A stretch of 43,258 bases of DNA from [Phormidium] sp. LEGE 05292 (GCF_015207735.1 NZ_JADEWG010000047.1:1-43258); one strand, 5' to 3'. Numbered from the stretch's first letter, positions 1 to 8,850 are shown. Numbers and translations are program-made. Notes: a model not told the origin generated them from the letters alone.

Positions 1-16
1 TGTGTATAAGAGACAG
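1..16 (+). other. Sequencing adapter remnant (Tn5/Nextera mosaic end)
   Basis: The first 16 bases equal the 3' part of the Nextera transposon mosaic end, ending in AGAGACAG. The reverse complement of the same adapter closes the window. This is library adapter left on the contig, not biology. The neighbouring G-rich low-complexity bases suggest why assembly stopped here. Confidence 0.93.
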
Positions 17-77
17 GGGGATGGGGGGATGGGGAGAAATTTACCCTTTTATCCCTGGAGTCCCTCTACCCCTCTGC

Positions 78-111
78 CCTTTTGCCTTCTGCCTTCTGCC
101 TTCTGCCTTCT
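78..111. repeat. Heptamer tandem repeat (TTCTGCC)n
   Basis: About four tandem copies of the heptamer TTCTGCC lie just after the jag stop codon. The same unit recurs near 2000-2010, 13397-13424 and, inverted, at 43216-43228. Short tandem heptamers of this kind are typical of intergenic DNA in filamentous cyanobacteria. Confidence 0.75.
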
Positions 112-113
112 TA

Positions 114-638
114 CTAGCGCCGTCGCACCACCAAACGACGGTCTGGTTCTTTACCCCGACTATAGCTTTCTAAATCGGTGAACTCTTTCAAAAAGGTATG
201 AATTTGTCGTCTTTCTGCGGCAGAAAGTGACTTCATTTCAAACTCTTGACCATTGGTGCGTACTTGCTGAATGGCGTACTCTGCCAAAGCCAAAAGTTCT
301 GCTTGTCTGCGAACTCGGTAGCCATCCAACTCAACGGTATAAGCAGCTTGTTCATCATGCTCTTTACCCATATTGAGAATGGCATTAACTAAATATTGAA
401 TGGCATCTAAAGTGGCACCTTCATTGCCAATCAATATTTCAATTTGCGATCGCGACAGGTTGGTTTCATCAATTGTTAACCAGTAGCTAGCTGGTTCTTC
501 TGGTTCTTCTGGTTCTTCTGGTTCTGCTAAGTCTACTTGTGTTTCAGCTTTTTGGGCTTTAACCATAGCTGGAACTTTGATTAGTTTTAGCAGTTCTTCC
601 AGCCATTTTTGACCACGTTGTATGCGAGTGTCCGTCAT
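114..638 (-). CDS. jag: Jag/KhpB-family RNA-binding protein (KH-R3H)
   Basis: This 174-residue cytoplasmic protein is a cyanobacterial Jag (KhpB-like) single-stranded RNA-binding protein. The KH domain spans about residues 50-115 and carries the loop GNEGATLDAIQYL. The R3H domain fills the C-terminus, with AERRQIHTFL and a terminal arginine-rich EPDRRLVVRRR. Between the N-terminal helix and the KH domain is an EPE repeat encoded by a 9-bp tandem repeat at 492-527. The classical Jag-N domain is shortened. It starts 5 bp after the yidC stop, so the two are surely co-transcribed, as is common for yidC-jag. In other bacteria KhpB works with KhpA in RNA regulation of cell elongation; that role here is inferred from family. 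Confidence 0.9.
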   Translation of the reverse strand: MTDTRIQRGQKWLEELLKLIKVPAMVKAQKAETQVDLAEPEEPEEPEEPASYWLTIDETNLSRSQIEILIGNEGATLDAIQYLVNAILNMGKEHDEQAAYTVELDGYRVRRQAELLALAEYAIQQVRTNGQEFEMKSLSAAERRQIHTFLKEFTDLESYSRGKEPDRRLVVRRR

Positions 639-643
639 GAAAA

Positions 644-1792
644 CTAACCCGAGGCTTTTTTCTTAGAACGACCTGGTTCAAATGGGAGTGCCTCTCTTTC
701 CTTAGCAGTTGCTTCTTTTTCTTGAGCTTCCACTAATTTTTGTAGATTTTCTGGCAATGGTTCCCTAGACAAAATAAAGGTCTGAGCGGTTTGAAAAATA
801 TTAGCAATCACCATGTACATTAATACACCAGCGGGTAATGGGAAGAATAAAAACATTCCCGAAAATATCACTGGCGTAATTTTATTTACCGTATCCTGTT
901 GAGGATTGGAAGTAGCACCTGGTTGTTGTCCTGAGAGTAGCTGGTTGATATATAAGCTAATACCAAAAAACAGCACCATCCCCACGATATCCCAGTGGAT
1001 AGCACCGTCTTCATCAAATGCTCCAACTCTTCCCAAAGCGTCGATAAATAGAAATCCTTTATCAGATGCTAAACCTGGAATTGTTCCCTGAATAGTGGCA
1101 TCACCTGGTTGTAAGGCTTCTATATTGCCATTGGCATCTATTTTGATCCGCTCTTCGCCTTTTGTAACCTTCCAAGTCGGAACCAGTTTCGTTTCTGGAG
1201 ATTCTGTTACTAAAGCTTCTAAAGGTTTACCTGCCGGAGTTTGAAAATCTAATTTAGTTTTCTCACCCACTGCGAGTTTATTTCCACCTGGTAATAAAGC
1301 AATCACTGGAGCATGGCTGCTATCAGCGAAATAAATATTTTGAGGTGCGGTGGAAAAAGCTTGTTTTTGAACTTGCTCGATTTGTTCTTTGGGTAGTACT
1401 TGAACATTCACGGTGTAATTTATATCCGAGAATGGTGAACCACGCAAAGTAGCAAATAGGGCAAATAGTACGGGCATCTGTACTAGTACGGGTAAGCAAC
1501 CTCCCAATGGGTTGCCAAACTCTTTGTAGACTTTGCCCATTTCTTCTTGTTGCTTTGCTGGGTCGTCTTTGTAGCGTTCTTGAATTTCCTTAACTCGCTT
1601 TTGCATTAGCGGTTGGGTGACTCGCGTCTGGCGCATACTGCGAATTGATTTAGCACTTAGGGGATAAAGTGCGAAACGAATCACCAGAGTCAGCGCTACG
1701 ATAGCCAACCCATAGCTGGGGACGATCCCGTAGAAGAAATCCAGGATCGGCAGCATTACGTTGTTGGAAAGAAAACTTACACCAAAATCCAT
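644..1792 (-). CDS. yidC: Membrane protein insertase YidC
   Basis: This 382-residue YidC/Oxa1/Alb3 insertase places proteins into the plasma and thylakoid membranes, alone or with Sec. A first membrane segment at about 10-35 leads into [13 protein letters not shown], whose arginine matches the conserved groove charge of the family. The cytoplasmic coiled region follows ([18 protein letters not shown]), then membrane segments near 100-115, 265-285 and 305-335. A non-membrane insert at about 165-255 ([11 protein letters not shown] ... [16 protein letters not shown]) resembles a bacterial Ig-like (BIG2) fold; I believe it is usual in cyanobacterial YidC, from memory. The basic tail GRSKKKASG fits ribosome contact. 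The ATG start lies in the rpmH-rnpA-PH-yidC-jag block, 225 bp after the PH gene. Confidence 0.95.
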   Translation of the reverse strand: MDFGVSFLSNNVMLPILDFFYGIVPSYGLAIVALTLVIRFALYPLSAKSIRSMRQTRVTQPLMQKRVKEIQERYKDDPAKQQEEMGKVYKEFGNPLGGCLPVLVQMPVLFALFATLRGSPFSDINYTVNVQVLPKEQIEQVQKQAFSTAPQNIYFADSSHAPVIALLPGGNKLAVGEKTKLDFQTPAGKPLEALVTESPETKLVPTWKVTKGEERIKIDANGNIEALQPGDATIQGTIPGLASDKGFLFIDALGRVGAFDEDGAIHWDIVGMVLFFGISLYINQLLSGQQPGATSNPQQDTVNKITPVIFSGMFLFFPLPAGVLMYMVIANIFQTAQTFILSREPLPENLQKLVEAQEKEATAKEREALPFEPGRSKKKASG

Positions 1793-2017
1793 GCTTATGA
1801 AGTCTACCTACAAGCGCTGTATTGTCTTTATCTAATCTATCTTGTGAACCAGCAGTATTAGGGGATAACTGCCTAAACTAGGGGAAATTGAGCAGGGAAT
1901 GAAAAAGCTTTTTTGTTGGCTTCGGTTCCCTTTTGCCAAGGCGGTTAAGGCAAGATAAAAAGCCAAAACCTTTGTTTTAACGGTTTTTCCCTTGGAGCCT
2001 TCTGCCTTCTGCTATAA
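1793..2017. other. Intergenic region between PH-domain gene and yidC
   Basis: This 225-bp gap contains short inverted stretches around GCCAAGGCGGTTAAGGC and T-rich runs, plus a TTCTGCC heptamer pair near 2000. An internal yidC promoter or an attenuating hairpin could sit here, but I see no convincing consensus. Confidence 0.4.
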
Positions 2018-2398
2018 CTACCTGGTAGTTGTTGCTGGCTTAATTTTGGCTTTTTCGGTAATGTAATCGTAAATTTCGCGGAATTTAGGAATTGCTCTGA
2101 GTTCTAAACGGCTACCGTCTTTCAAAACTACTACCATGTCTCCCCACAAACCTATGCCACGAGGGACTTTTTTCACTTCGGCTATTTCCGAGTAAATGAT
2201 GTCAGTGCGGTCTTGTCCACGAAAGCCGCCTGTGACGGAGATCCGTCGATCGGTAATTCGATAACGCAGCCACAGGGCACGAGCGATCGCACCTACGGTT
2301 AACGGCAACCCAATTACCGTCAGTCCTATGAGAATGTTTAAAATTAAATCTCCGATATGAGGACCGCCCTCATAGTAAACTTCTTCACGAATACCCAT
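2018..2398 (-). CDS. PH (bacterial pleckstrin-homology-like) domain membrane protein
   Basis: This 126-residue protein has an N-terminal hydrophobic hairpin (about residues 15-45, LILNILIGLTVIGLPLTVGAIA). A single bacterial PH-like domain follows (YRITDRRISVTGGFRGQ ... DIIYSEIAEVKKVP), typical of the YdbT/bPH2 group. Its function is unknown. In cyanobacteria this gene is regularly found between rnpA and yidC, which suggests a role connected with membrane protein biogenesis; that is inference. Its start overlaps the end of rnpA by 14 bp, indicating translational coupling. Confidence 0.82.
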   Translation of the reverse strand: MGIREEVYYEGGPHIGDLILNILIGLTVIGLPLTVGAIARALWLRYRITDRRISVTGGFRGQDRTDIIYSEIAEVKKVPRGIGLWGDMVVVLKDGSRLELRAIPKFREIYDYITEKAKIKPATTTR

Positions 2399-2831
2399 TG
2401 AATACCTCAGCTTCTACCAACAACTGCTCTAATTCTTGCAGAAATTGATGATATTCGCACTGCGTAGCTAATGGTTTTACTACTATTACTAGTAACCAAC
2501 CGGGAGCAACTTTGGGTAAGAGTTGCCGAAAAGCTGCTTTTAGCTGCCTTTTGATCCGGTTTCGCACAACTGCCCGCTTGCTGACTTTTTGGCTGATGGA
2601 AATGCCCATCCGGGATGGAAGTTGGGACTGCGCGATCGCTGTATCATTCCCCTGAGCAGCAGTAGCAGCCGCAGTCGGCAATCTCGAAAGCGACTGCTTC
2701 CCTGATTCCACTTTGGCTGACTGCCGCAAGGCTCTTAAAGTTAAATGGGGTGTGCTACATCGCATCCCCTTGCGGAATAAGGCAGAGAAGTCCTGCCTAT
2801 TTTTTAGTCGATGTGCTTTTGGCAAAGCCAC
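2385..2831 (-). CDS. rnpA: Ribonuclease P protein component
   Basis: This 148-residue basic protein assists the RNase P RNA in maturing tRNA 5' ends. The N-terminus LPKAHRLKNRQDFSALFRKG and the signature KRAVVRNRIKRQLKAAFR are diagnostic. Between them lies a low-complexity insert (about residues 40-70, rich in A, S, Q) that makes it longer than the usual 115-130 residues. The start is GTG at 2831, giving the usual ALPKA beginning. It is 34 bp downstream of rpmH and overlaps the PH-domain gene, the standard bacterial rpmH-rnpA order. Confidence 0.94.
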   Translation of the reverse strand: MALPKAHRLKNRQDFSALFRKGMRCSTPHLTLRALRQSAKVESGKQSLSRLPTAAATAAQGNDTAIAQSQLPSRMGISISQKVSKRAVVRNRIKRQLKAAFRQLLPKVAPGWLLVIVVKPLATQCEYHQFLQELEQLLVEAEVFNGYS

Positions 2832-2865
2832 AGGCGTTTTTATTCCTGCCTCAAATAGCCTGACA

Positions 2866-3003
2866 TTAAACTGCTAAACGATAACGACCCTTTTTCCGAC
2901 GGGCTTTGAGTACTAATTTTCCATTTTTGGTTCGCATCCGGGCGCGAAAACCAGAAGTTCTCTTTCTCTTACGGCTAGTGCCGTGTAACGTGCGTTGGGT
3001 CAT
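2866..3003 (-). CDS. rpmH: 50S ribosomal protein L34
   Basis: This short gene reads [20 protein letters not shown] and continues to a lysine/arginine-rich end GRYRLAV, 45 residues in all. That is exactly the expected size and composition of bacterial L34. The ATG is at 3003 and the TAA at 2868-2866. It heads the rpmH-rnpA block, so its promoter should lie between here and the DUF2808 gene (3004-3080). Confidence 0.96.
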   Translation of the reverse strand: MTQRTLHGTSRKRKRTSGFRARMRTKNGKLVLKARRKKGRYRLAV

Positions 3004-3080
3004 TACGGGTTCTCCAAGCTGGCGAGCCTAAAACAATTCAAAAAGTCACAATCTCTTATTTTATCACCGATTTTCCGTAC

Positions 3081-3611
3081 CTAATCAATACTTACCAACC
3101 AAGTGCCGATATAGCGCATCAAAGGCACATCACCCGGAGTCATAATGCTGCAATTAAAGTAAAACATTCCCCCTGAAGAAGGGTTTTTCACGTTGGAGAG
3201 AACTAACTCCACGTCGTTACCTGCGGGGACTGGTTCTCTTGGGAAAATTTGGATCGTCCGGTTTTCCTTATCCCAGGTGACTTCATCAAGCTTGACAGAT
3301 TTGCCTTTAACTTTCACCTCAACGTCTTTGGTGTCAAATGTACCTTTGTAATAGTCAGGATAAGAAATCGAAAACTGCGAAACGGCTAATTTCATCTTTT
3401 TATTCGGAATTTTTAGCCGATACCGATCCCAAGTGTTGATTCTCCCACCAAAGTCTAAGCGAAACGGCAGTTGATTTTCGCGAGGTGGCCCACCAAATAG
3501 GGTAAATCCGGGAAGGCTATCTGCCCAGACAATGCTAGAAGTCCCCGTGAGTAAGCAACTCGTCACTGCTAAGGCCGAAAGGATACGTCGAAAAGAAAAC
3601 TGCAAAGACAT
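3081..3611 (-). CDS. Secreted DUF2808 protein
   Basis: This protein of 176 residues has an N-terminal signal peptide (FRRILSALAVTSCLLTGTSS ending near VWA-DS) and a DUF2808 domain over nearly all of the mature chain. Marks of the family include FTLFGGPPRENQLPF, YRLKIPNKKMKLAVSQF, SYPDYYKG and the C-terminal YIGTWLVSID. Function is unknown; these proteins are common and often multi-copy in cyanobacteria. The reading frame stays open to a TTG at 3656. The internal ATG at 3611 is preferred because the signal peptide then begins normally (MSLQF). Confidence 0.85.
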   Translation of the reverse strand: MSLQFSFRRILSALAVTSCLLTGTSSIVWADSLPGFTLFGGPPRENQLPFRLDFGGRINTWDRYRLKIPNKKMKLAVSQFSISYPDYYKGTFDTKDVEVKVKGKSVKLDEVTWDKENRTIQIFPREPVPAGNDVELVLSNVKNPSSGGMFYFNCSIMTPGDVPLMRYIGTWLVSID

Positions 3612-3656
3612 AGCACTAGATTCTGTTATAGCTTCGGAGTAATGGTTTGTTACCAA

Positions 3657-4339
3657 ACTTAACTTACACTCAATTTACGATATTTAAAGATGTTTTCTAA
3701 GTGTTAGTGGTTCCGGCAAAGCAACTTTGATTATAGGGGATCAACTCAGAAAGTTGCGTCAGTAAGGATAAAAAATAAAGCTTTTTTCCCAAATTTGTCC
3801 TGAAAAATCTTAGTTAACTTTAATAGGACTTACGGAAAATCAAGGATTGTAGGAGCGGGTTTTGAACTAGGATGAGTTGTGAAATGCCTAATTTATCAAC
3901 TCTCACCCGCCCCTACACCTCTAATTGACTGCTTAAGTCCTGTTTCAGTTTGTTAAATAACAATTTAGAAAATTCGGTAATCAAAGTAACATTATTTGAT
4001 GAAAATCATATTTCTAAATGTGTCTAATTGTATATAAATCTTATATGAATATTAAGAAAATAGAGGTAAACAGGCAAATTAAGTAAAGAATAGGTATTTT
4101 CTCATTAGCCAAACTATGAATCTATAAAATAAGTTAAAGAGAATACCCCAAAATTTGGGGATCAACATAGGATGAAAAAGTAGAAGAGTTAACAGGGCGA
4201 ATTAGATTGAATTGCGGCAGCGCTATCAAGAAACTGAATCATGAAAATGTCCAAATAACTAAATTGGAAGGAAAAACTAGCCACGCACTAAATTTGTAGT
4301 TTGGCTACAGAGAATTACTTAAACTAGCAAGGAGGTTCA
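3657..4339. other. Intergenic region upstream of pntAA
   Basis: This AT-rich gap of nearly 700 bp separates the divergent DUF2808 and pnt transcription units. It contains one repeat-like palindrome (3824-3946, listed separately) and must hold the pnt promoter. I found no convincing gene or RNA. The pntAA ribosome-binding site AAGGAGG is at its right end (4329-4335). Confidence 0.6.
3824..3946. repeat. MITE-like inverted repeat (AGGACTTA termini)
   Basis: The left end reads AATAGGACTTACG and continues to GTAGGAGCGGGT. The right end, read on the other strand, gives AACAGGACTTAAG and GTGTAGGGGCGGGT. The two arms match imperfectly over about 40 bp. No protein is encoded, which fits a small non-autonomous element. 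The GTAGGGGCGGGT core recurs at 27847-27914. Confidence 0.55.
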
Positions 4340-5500
4340 ATGAAATTAGCAGTTGCCAAAGAAATTGAAATGGGTGAAAATCGTGTAGCCCTAATACCTG
4401 ACACTGTGGCTCGGTTGGTTAAACAAGGAATAGAAGTGTGGGTAGAAGCTGGTGCTGGTGAGCGATCGTTTTTTGCTGATGAAGCATACACAACAGCAGG
4501 AGCAAAAATTATTTCCGACCCGTATACTTTATGGGGTGAAGCTGACATATTGGTAAAAGTCAGCCCACCTCAAGAACGGGAAGGTAGGCATGAAGTGGAT
4601 ATGCTGCGAGAAGGTGCGGTTTTAATCGGTTTTACTAATCCTTTGGGAAATCCTACTTTGGCGCAAAAATTAGCCCAACGTCGCATCACTAGTTTGAGTA
4701 TGGAATTAATTCCCCGTACCACTAGGGCGCAAAGCATGGATGCGCTTTCCTCCCAAGCTTCAGTGGCGGGATACCAAGCAGCATTGATTGCAGCAGCGGC
4801 GGCACCGAAGTTTTTCCCCATGTTAACAACTGCTGCGGGAACGATCGCACCTGCCAAAGTATTTATTATCGGTGCCGGAGTTGCGGGTTTGCAAGCGATC
4901 GCCACCGCCCGGAGACTCGGTGCAGTGGTGGAAGCTTTTGACATTCGTCCTGCGGTAAAAGAAGAAGTACAAAGTCTGGGCGCTAAATTCGTAGAAGTAA
5001 AATTAGACGAAGAAACGGTGGCAGACAACGGTTACGCGAAAGAGATTTCTGAGGTTTCTAAACAGAAAACTCAAGAAACGATCGCCGAGCACGTCAAAAT
5101 GTCTGATGTTGTAATCACCACCGCCCAAGTTCCAGGAAGGAAAGCACCATTACTAGTTACTGAAGAAATGGTAGCGCAAATGAAGCCCGGTTCAGTAATA
5201 GTTGATATCGCCGCTGAACAAGGGGGAAATTGTGCTTGCACTCATCCTGGGAGAGATATTCGCTATAACGGTGTAACAATTATTGGCACGATTAATTTGC
5301 CTTCTTCGACCCCAATTCACTCTTCGCAAATGTATGCGAAAAATATTCTGACTCTGTTGCAATACTTGATTAATAAAGAGGGAGAATTAATCCTCAATTT
5401 TGAGGACGATATTGTGAAGAGTACTTGCGTTACTCACGCTGGGGAAATTCGCAATCAAAAAGTACAAGAAGCATTGGATCAATTGCGGGTAAATGCTTAA
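4340..5500 (+). CDS. pntAA: NAD(P) transhydrogenase subunit alpha part 1
   Basis: This 386-residue protein forms the NAD(H)-binding domain I of proton-translocating transhydrogenase, a peripheral cytoplasmic component. It shows the alanine-dehydrogenase/PNT N-domain (KEIEMGENRVALIPD), the NAD fold FIIGAGVAGLQAIATARRLG around residues 175-195 and the C-terminal VDIAAEQGGNC motif. The start has an excellent Shine-Dalgarno AAGGAGG four bases before the ATG. It leads the pntAA-pntAB-pntB cluster. The split alpha subunit is the form seen in cyanobacteria and Rhodospirillum. The complex exchanges hydride between NADH and NADP+ using the proton gradient. Confidence 0.96.
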   Translation: MKLAVAKEIEMGENRVALIPDTVARLVKQGIEVWVEAGAGERSFFADEAYTTAGAKIISDPYTLWGEADILVKVSPPQEREGRHEVDMLREGAVLIGFTNPLGNPTLAQKLAQRRITSLSMELIPRTTRAQSMDALSSQASVAGYQAALIAAAAAPKFFPMLTTAAGTIAPAKVFIIGAGVAGLQAIATARRLGAVVEAFDIRPAVKEEVQSLGAKFVEVKLDEETVADNGYAKEISEVSKQKTQETIAEHVKMSDVVITTAQVPGRKAPLLVTEEMVAQMKPGSVIVDIAAEQGGNCACTHPGRDIRYNGVTIIGTINLPSSTPIHSSQMYAKNILTLLQYLINKEGELILNFEDDIVKSTCVTHAGEIRNQKVQEALDQLRVNA

Positions 5501-5503
5501 TTA

Positions 5504-5533
5504 AAGGGACTGGGGATTAGGGACTGGGGACTG
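5504..5533. repeat. GGGGACT-type heptamer repeat
   Basis: Tandem variants of GGGACTG/GGGGACT lie between pntAA and pntAB. Related runs occur at about 10568-10592, 13338-13380 and 42138-42170. They are short intergenic cyanobacterial repeats with no visible coding role. Confidence 0.65.
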
Positions 5534-5601
5534 GAAATTTTGACAATTACTCAATCCCTAATTACCAGTCACTAATCAGCAATTTTTAGGAGTTTTAAAC
5601 G

Positions 5602-5895
5602 ATGACGGAAACATTAATTGCGGCTTTGTTTGTGTTTGTTCTTGCTTCTTTTACTGGGTTTGAAGTGATTAACAAAGTTCCGCCAACTTTACACACGCCT
5701 TTGATGTCTGGTTCAAATGCGATTTCGGGAATTGCTGTGCTAGGTGCGATCGTTGTTTCCGGCGAACGTAATACTAGTTTGACAGTAATTTTGGGTTTAA
5801 TTGCGGTGATTCTGGCAACGGTTAACGTTGTCGGCGGTTTTTTGGTGACAGACAGAATGCTGCAAATGTTTAAGAAGAAGGAAGCTAAGGCTTAG
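5602..5895 (+). CDS. pntAB: NAD(P) transhydrogenase subunit alpha part 2
   Basis: This 97-residue membrane protein is the separate alpha2 part of domain II of transhydrogenase. It has three hydrophobic segments (about 5-22, 38-55, 60-80) and the conserved FEVINKVPPTLHTPLMSGSN loop at the first/second helix junction, then GERNTSLTVILG and RMLQMFKKKEA. A TAGGAG ribosome-binding site lies about ten bases before the ATG. It sits 101 bp after pntAA and must assemble with PntB in the membrane to form the proton channel. Confidence 0.95.
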   Translation: MTETLIAALFVFVLASFTGFEVINKVPPTLHTPLMSGSNAISGIAVLGAIVVSGERNTSLTVILGLIAVILATVNVVGGFLVTDRMLQMFKKKEAKA

Positions 5896-5939
5896 TTTGG
5901 TTTATTAGGCTTCTGGCAAATGGCGAAATCTGAATTTTT

Positions 5940-6052
5940 TACCACAGATGTCCACAGATGAACACAGATTGGGTTATCTGTTTTTGCTAGGGGTTTTTAT
6001 TGAACCGCAAAGGACGCAAAGAGCGCGAAGGAAGAGAAGAAGAAAGAGAAGT
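5940..6052. repeat. Dispersed cyanobacterial repeats between pntAB and pntB
   Basis: Two repeat types sit side by side. One is an ACAGATG-rich stretch (ACCACAGATGTCCACAGATG at 5941). The other starts TGAACCGCAAAGGACGCAAA at 6001, and its near-identical inverted copy is at 8851-8897. No coding potential is visible. Confidence 0.6.
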
Positions 6053-6097
6053 TCTCTCGATTTGCATAGTTACTGAAAGTAAGAAGAAAGAAGGAAT

Positions 6098-7501
6098 ATG
6101 ACTGATTTTTTGCCGACTGGAATTCAGCTGACTTATTTAGTAGCAGCATCTCTGTTTATTTTGGGTTTGAAAAAGTTGGGATCTCCAGCAACCGCCCGTG
6201 CAGGTAATGTTTGGGCAGCGGTGGGGATGTTTTTGGCTATTGTGGCGACTTTGCTCGATCGCCAAGTGCTCAACTATGAAATGATTTTAATTGCGATCGC
6301 CATTGGCAGTGTTATTGGTGCTGTTGTTGCCTATAAAGTGGCAATGACGGAAATGCCCCAAATGGTTGGTTTATTGAACGGTTTAGGCGGTGCAGCTTCC
6401 GCACTTGTCGCTGTTGGGGAATTTTGGCGACTTTTGGGTAGTGGCGAACCCATATCTTTGGATTCTAATATTTCGATGCTGCTAGATGTGTTAATTGGTG
6501 GTGTCACTTTTACAGGTAGTTTTATCGCCTTTGCTAAACTGCAAGGGATTATGAGTGGTTCTCCGATCACTTTTTCCTTACAACAACCGTTTAACGCTTC
6601 GCTTTTAATCGGTTATGTAGTTGGTAGTGGCTTTTTGATTCTCGATCCGGGTAATTTACCAATATTCTTGGGAATTGTGGTAATTTCTCTGATTTTAGGC
6701 GTAATGTTCGTTATCCCCATTGGTGGCGGCGATATGCCAGTAGTAATTTCGCTGTTGAACTCGTTTTCTGGTTTAGCTGCTGCTGCTGCTGGTTTCGTGG
6801 TGATGAACAATATGTTAATCATCTCTGGTGCTTTGGTGGGCGCTTCTGGTTTAATCCTTACTCAAATTATGTGTAAGGCGATGAACCGTTCGCTGGCAAA
6901 TGTGCTGTTTAGTGCTTTTGGTACTGGTAGCGGTGCAGCGGCGGGTGCAGCAGGTGGCGCAACCGATCAAACTGTCCACAGCATCGATGCCGAAGAAGGC
7001 GCGATGATGTTGGGTTATGCGCGTTCTGTGGTAATTATTCCTGGTTATGGAATGGCGGTGGCGCAAGCACAACACGCAGTTCGGGAATTGGCAGATCAAT
7101 TAGATAGGTTGGGTGTGGAAGTAAAATATGCTATCCACCCAGTTGCCGGAAGAATGCCGGGGCACATGAATGTGTTGTTGGCAGAAGCAAATGTGCCTTA
7201 TCCCCAACTGTACGATATGGATGATATTAATCCTCAGTTTGATCAAACTGATGTAGCTTTGGTAATTGGGGCGAATGATGTGGTGAACCCAGCGGCACGT
7301 CATGATAGTGCTAGTCCTATTTATGGTATGCCGATTTTAGATGTCGATCGCGCTAAACATACGATCGTCATTAAACGCGGCATGAGTACTGGTTTCGCTG
7401 GCGTAGAAAATGAGTTGTTTTACAAAGATAAAACAATGATGCTTTTTGGCAGTGCGAAAGATATGGTGGCGAAGTTAGTTTCTGAAGTGAAACAGCTTTA
7501 G
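6098..7501 (+). CDS. pntB: NAD(P) transhydrogenase subunit beta
   Basis: This 467-residue subunit contains the membrane domain II helices (about residues 5-265) and the NADP(H)-binding domain III at the C-terminus. Domain III is marked by IIPGYGMAVAQAQHAVRELA, IHPVAGRMPGHMNVLLAEA, GANDVVNPAA and KRGMSTGFAGVENELF. All the expected domain III nucleotide-binding motifs are intact. The ATG is preceded by AAGAAGGAAT. It completes the pnt cluster, and transcription would run into the palindrome at 7515-7580, which likely ends it. Confidence 0.96.
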   Translation: MTDFLPTGIQLTYLVAASLFILGLKKLGSPATARAGNVWAAVGMFLAIVATLLDRQVLNYEMILIAIAIGSVIGAVVAYKVAMTEMPQMVGLLNGLGGAASALVAVGEFWRLLGSGEPISLDSNISMLLDVLIGGVTFTGSFIAFAKLQGIMSGSPITFSLQQPFNASLLIGYVVGSGFLILDPGNLPIFLGIVVISLILGVMFVIPIGGGDMPVVISLLNSFSGLAAAAAGFVVMNNMLIISGALVGASGLILTQIMCKAMNRSLANVLFSAFGTGSGAAAGAAGGATDQTVHSIDAEEGAMMLGYARSVVIIPGYGMAVAQAQHAVRELADQLDRLGVEVKYAIHPVAGRMPGHMNVLLAEANVPYPQLYDMDDINPQFDQTDVALVIGANDVVNPAARHDSASPIYGMPILDVDRAKHTIVIKRGMSTGFAGVENELFYKDKTMMLFGSAKDMVAKLVSEVKQL

Positions 7502-7514
7502 GAAATTTCCATTG

Positions 7515-7580
7515 CGTAGGGCAGGCATCTTGCCTGCCATTTTTCTAACAAGCAATGACAGGCAGGATGCCTATCCTACG
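7515..7580. repeat. Palindromic repeat between convergent genes, possible bidirectional terminator
   Basis: The left arm CGTAGGGCAGGCATCTTGCC and the right arm GGCAGGATGCCTATCCTACG are inverted partners around a T-rich centre. The left arm itself also folds (GGCAGG/CCTGCC). It lies between the ends of pntB (plus) and the deoxyhypusine-synthase-like gene (minus), and its right edge supplies that gene's stop codon. Confidence 0.65.
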
Positions 7581-8760
7581 GCATTAATCTACCAGTAGGA
7601 TAAGTTGCAGGTTCCTCTTCAGGAGTTGAAGTAGCCATAGTTGTTGGTACTTCTTCCGGTGAATTGGTTTTCACTTTTTTGTAATCAGTAATCAGTTTTT
7701 CCATCATTTCACCCCGCCGATCGTACAATCGTTTTAAAGGTCGAGGTTCGCATTGATTAATCACGTAAGCAGCAATAATGGGAACTGCGATCGTACTATC
7801 GGTATAACAAACAATTGTATCGGGTAATTCTTCAGGATCGACCTTTCCCCAACTCACAGCTTCAGCCGGAGTTGCACCAGATAAACCACCTGTATCGGGA
7901 CGTGCGTCAGTAATTTGGACAAAGAAATCATGACCTCTTTCTTCTAAACCTAAAACCTCATGTAATTGGGGTTGAGTTTGTAATAAGAAATTCTTCGGAC
8001 TACCGCCACCAATAATTACCGCCGCGCTTTTACCTTCAGTTTGCGAATTACCAAATTCACGGGCACAATAGGCGATCGCAGCTGTCTCATTCACATCTAT
8101 TGCTGGATCGATTACTAATTCCGAACCGTCCAAAGCCATCGCCGCCACATTCATTCCAATAGAACTATCACCAGGCGAAGAAGTATAGATTGGAACACCA
8201 CATTCATAAGCAGTAGCCAACAAGCAAGAATTTTGCACGCCAACTTGCTTTTCCACTTCCCGCACATACTTACCCAAAAGATAGTGAAACTCCGCAGTTC
8301 CCATGCGTTTTTGGAAAGGTTCAGCTTGCAAAACCTTCCGTACAAAAGCATCAGTTTCCAACAAAACATCGTAGCCAAAAGTAATATCATAGATGCGAAT
8401 TGTGCCTTCCTCACGCAACTTCACATCATCTAAAAACGGACTACTAGAATACAAATCAAAACCCAAACCAAAGTGGATATCATGATAAAGATTCGCCCCA
8501 GTACTGATCATCCAATCAATAAAACCATTGCGAATTAAAGGTGATAAAGCTGCTACCCCCATACCCGCAGGAGTCATCGCCCCAGAGAGACTAACTCCCA
8601 CAGTTACACCCTCCTGCAACACCTCCCGACTCAATAATTGACAAATTTCCCGCAACCGAGCCGAATTATAAGCAGTAAAATAATTATTTATCAGATCGAC
8701 TACACTAAGATCCTTTGGAATAGGCGCAGGTGCAATTTTCCGACCACGCTTTTGCGACAT
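7576..8760 (-). CDS. Deoxyhypusine synthase-like protein (probable homospermidine synthase)
   Basis: This 394-residue protein belongs to the deoxyhypusine synthase family, which transfers an aminobutyl group from spermidine using NAD. Visible marks are [19 protein letters not shown], the NAD-binding [34 protein letters not shown] (containing the lysine equivalent to the eukaryotic catalytic one) and the DSTIAVPI segment. Bacteria lack eIF5A, and bacterial members are known to make homospermidine; the exact product here is unproven. The ATG at 8760 is preferred because AGGAG lies seven bases upstream. The open frame extends to a TTG at 8778. A proline/threonine-rich tail of about 35 residues is unconserved-looking and ends inside a repeat. 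Confidence 0.88.
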   Translation of the reverse strand: MSQKRGRKIAPAPIPKDLSVVDLINNYFTAYNSARLREICQLLSREVLQEGVTVGVSLSGAMTPAGMGVAALSPLIRNGFIDWMISTGANLYHDIHFGLGFDLYSSSPFLDDVKLREEGTIRIYDITFGYDVLLETDAFVRKVLQAEPFQKRMGTAEFHYLLGKYVREVEKQVGVQNSCLLATAYECGVPIYTSSPGDSSIGMNVAAMALDGSELVIDPAIDVNETAAIAYCAREFGNSQTEGKSAAVIIGGGSPKNFLLQTQPQLHEVLGLEERGHDFFVQITDARPDTGGLSGATPAEAVSWGKVDPEELPDTIVCYTDSTIAVPIIAAYVINQCEPRPLKRLYDRRGEMMEKLITDYKKVKTNSPEEVPTTMATSTPEEEPATYPTGRLMP

Positions 8761-8850
8761 TTTGGCACTCCTAAACAATAAATAGTAAATACGCCAATAC
8801 TAATGCTACCTATATTTACTCAACTTCCCTCATAACCTTCAGATAACCTT

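Noticed and set aside
1-16. Tn5-like mosaic ends at both edges as evidence of a transposon
   Set aside because: The sequence is exactly the Nextera library adapter and there is no transposase gene; it is a sequencing artefact.
4570-5028. Minus-strand frame inside pntAA
   Set aside because: It is a shadow of a strongly conserved gene and has no protein-like features of its own.
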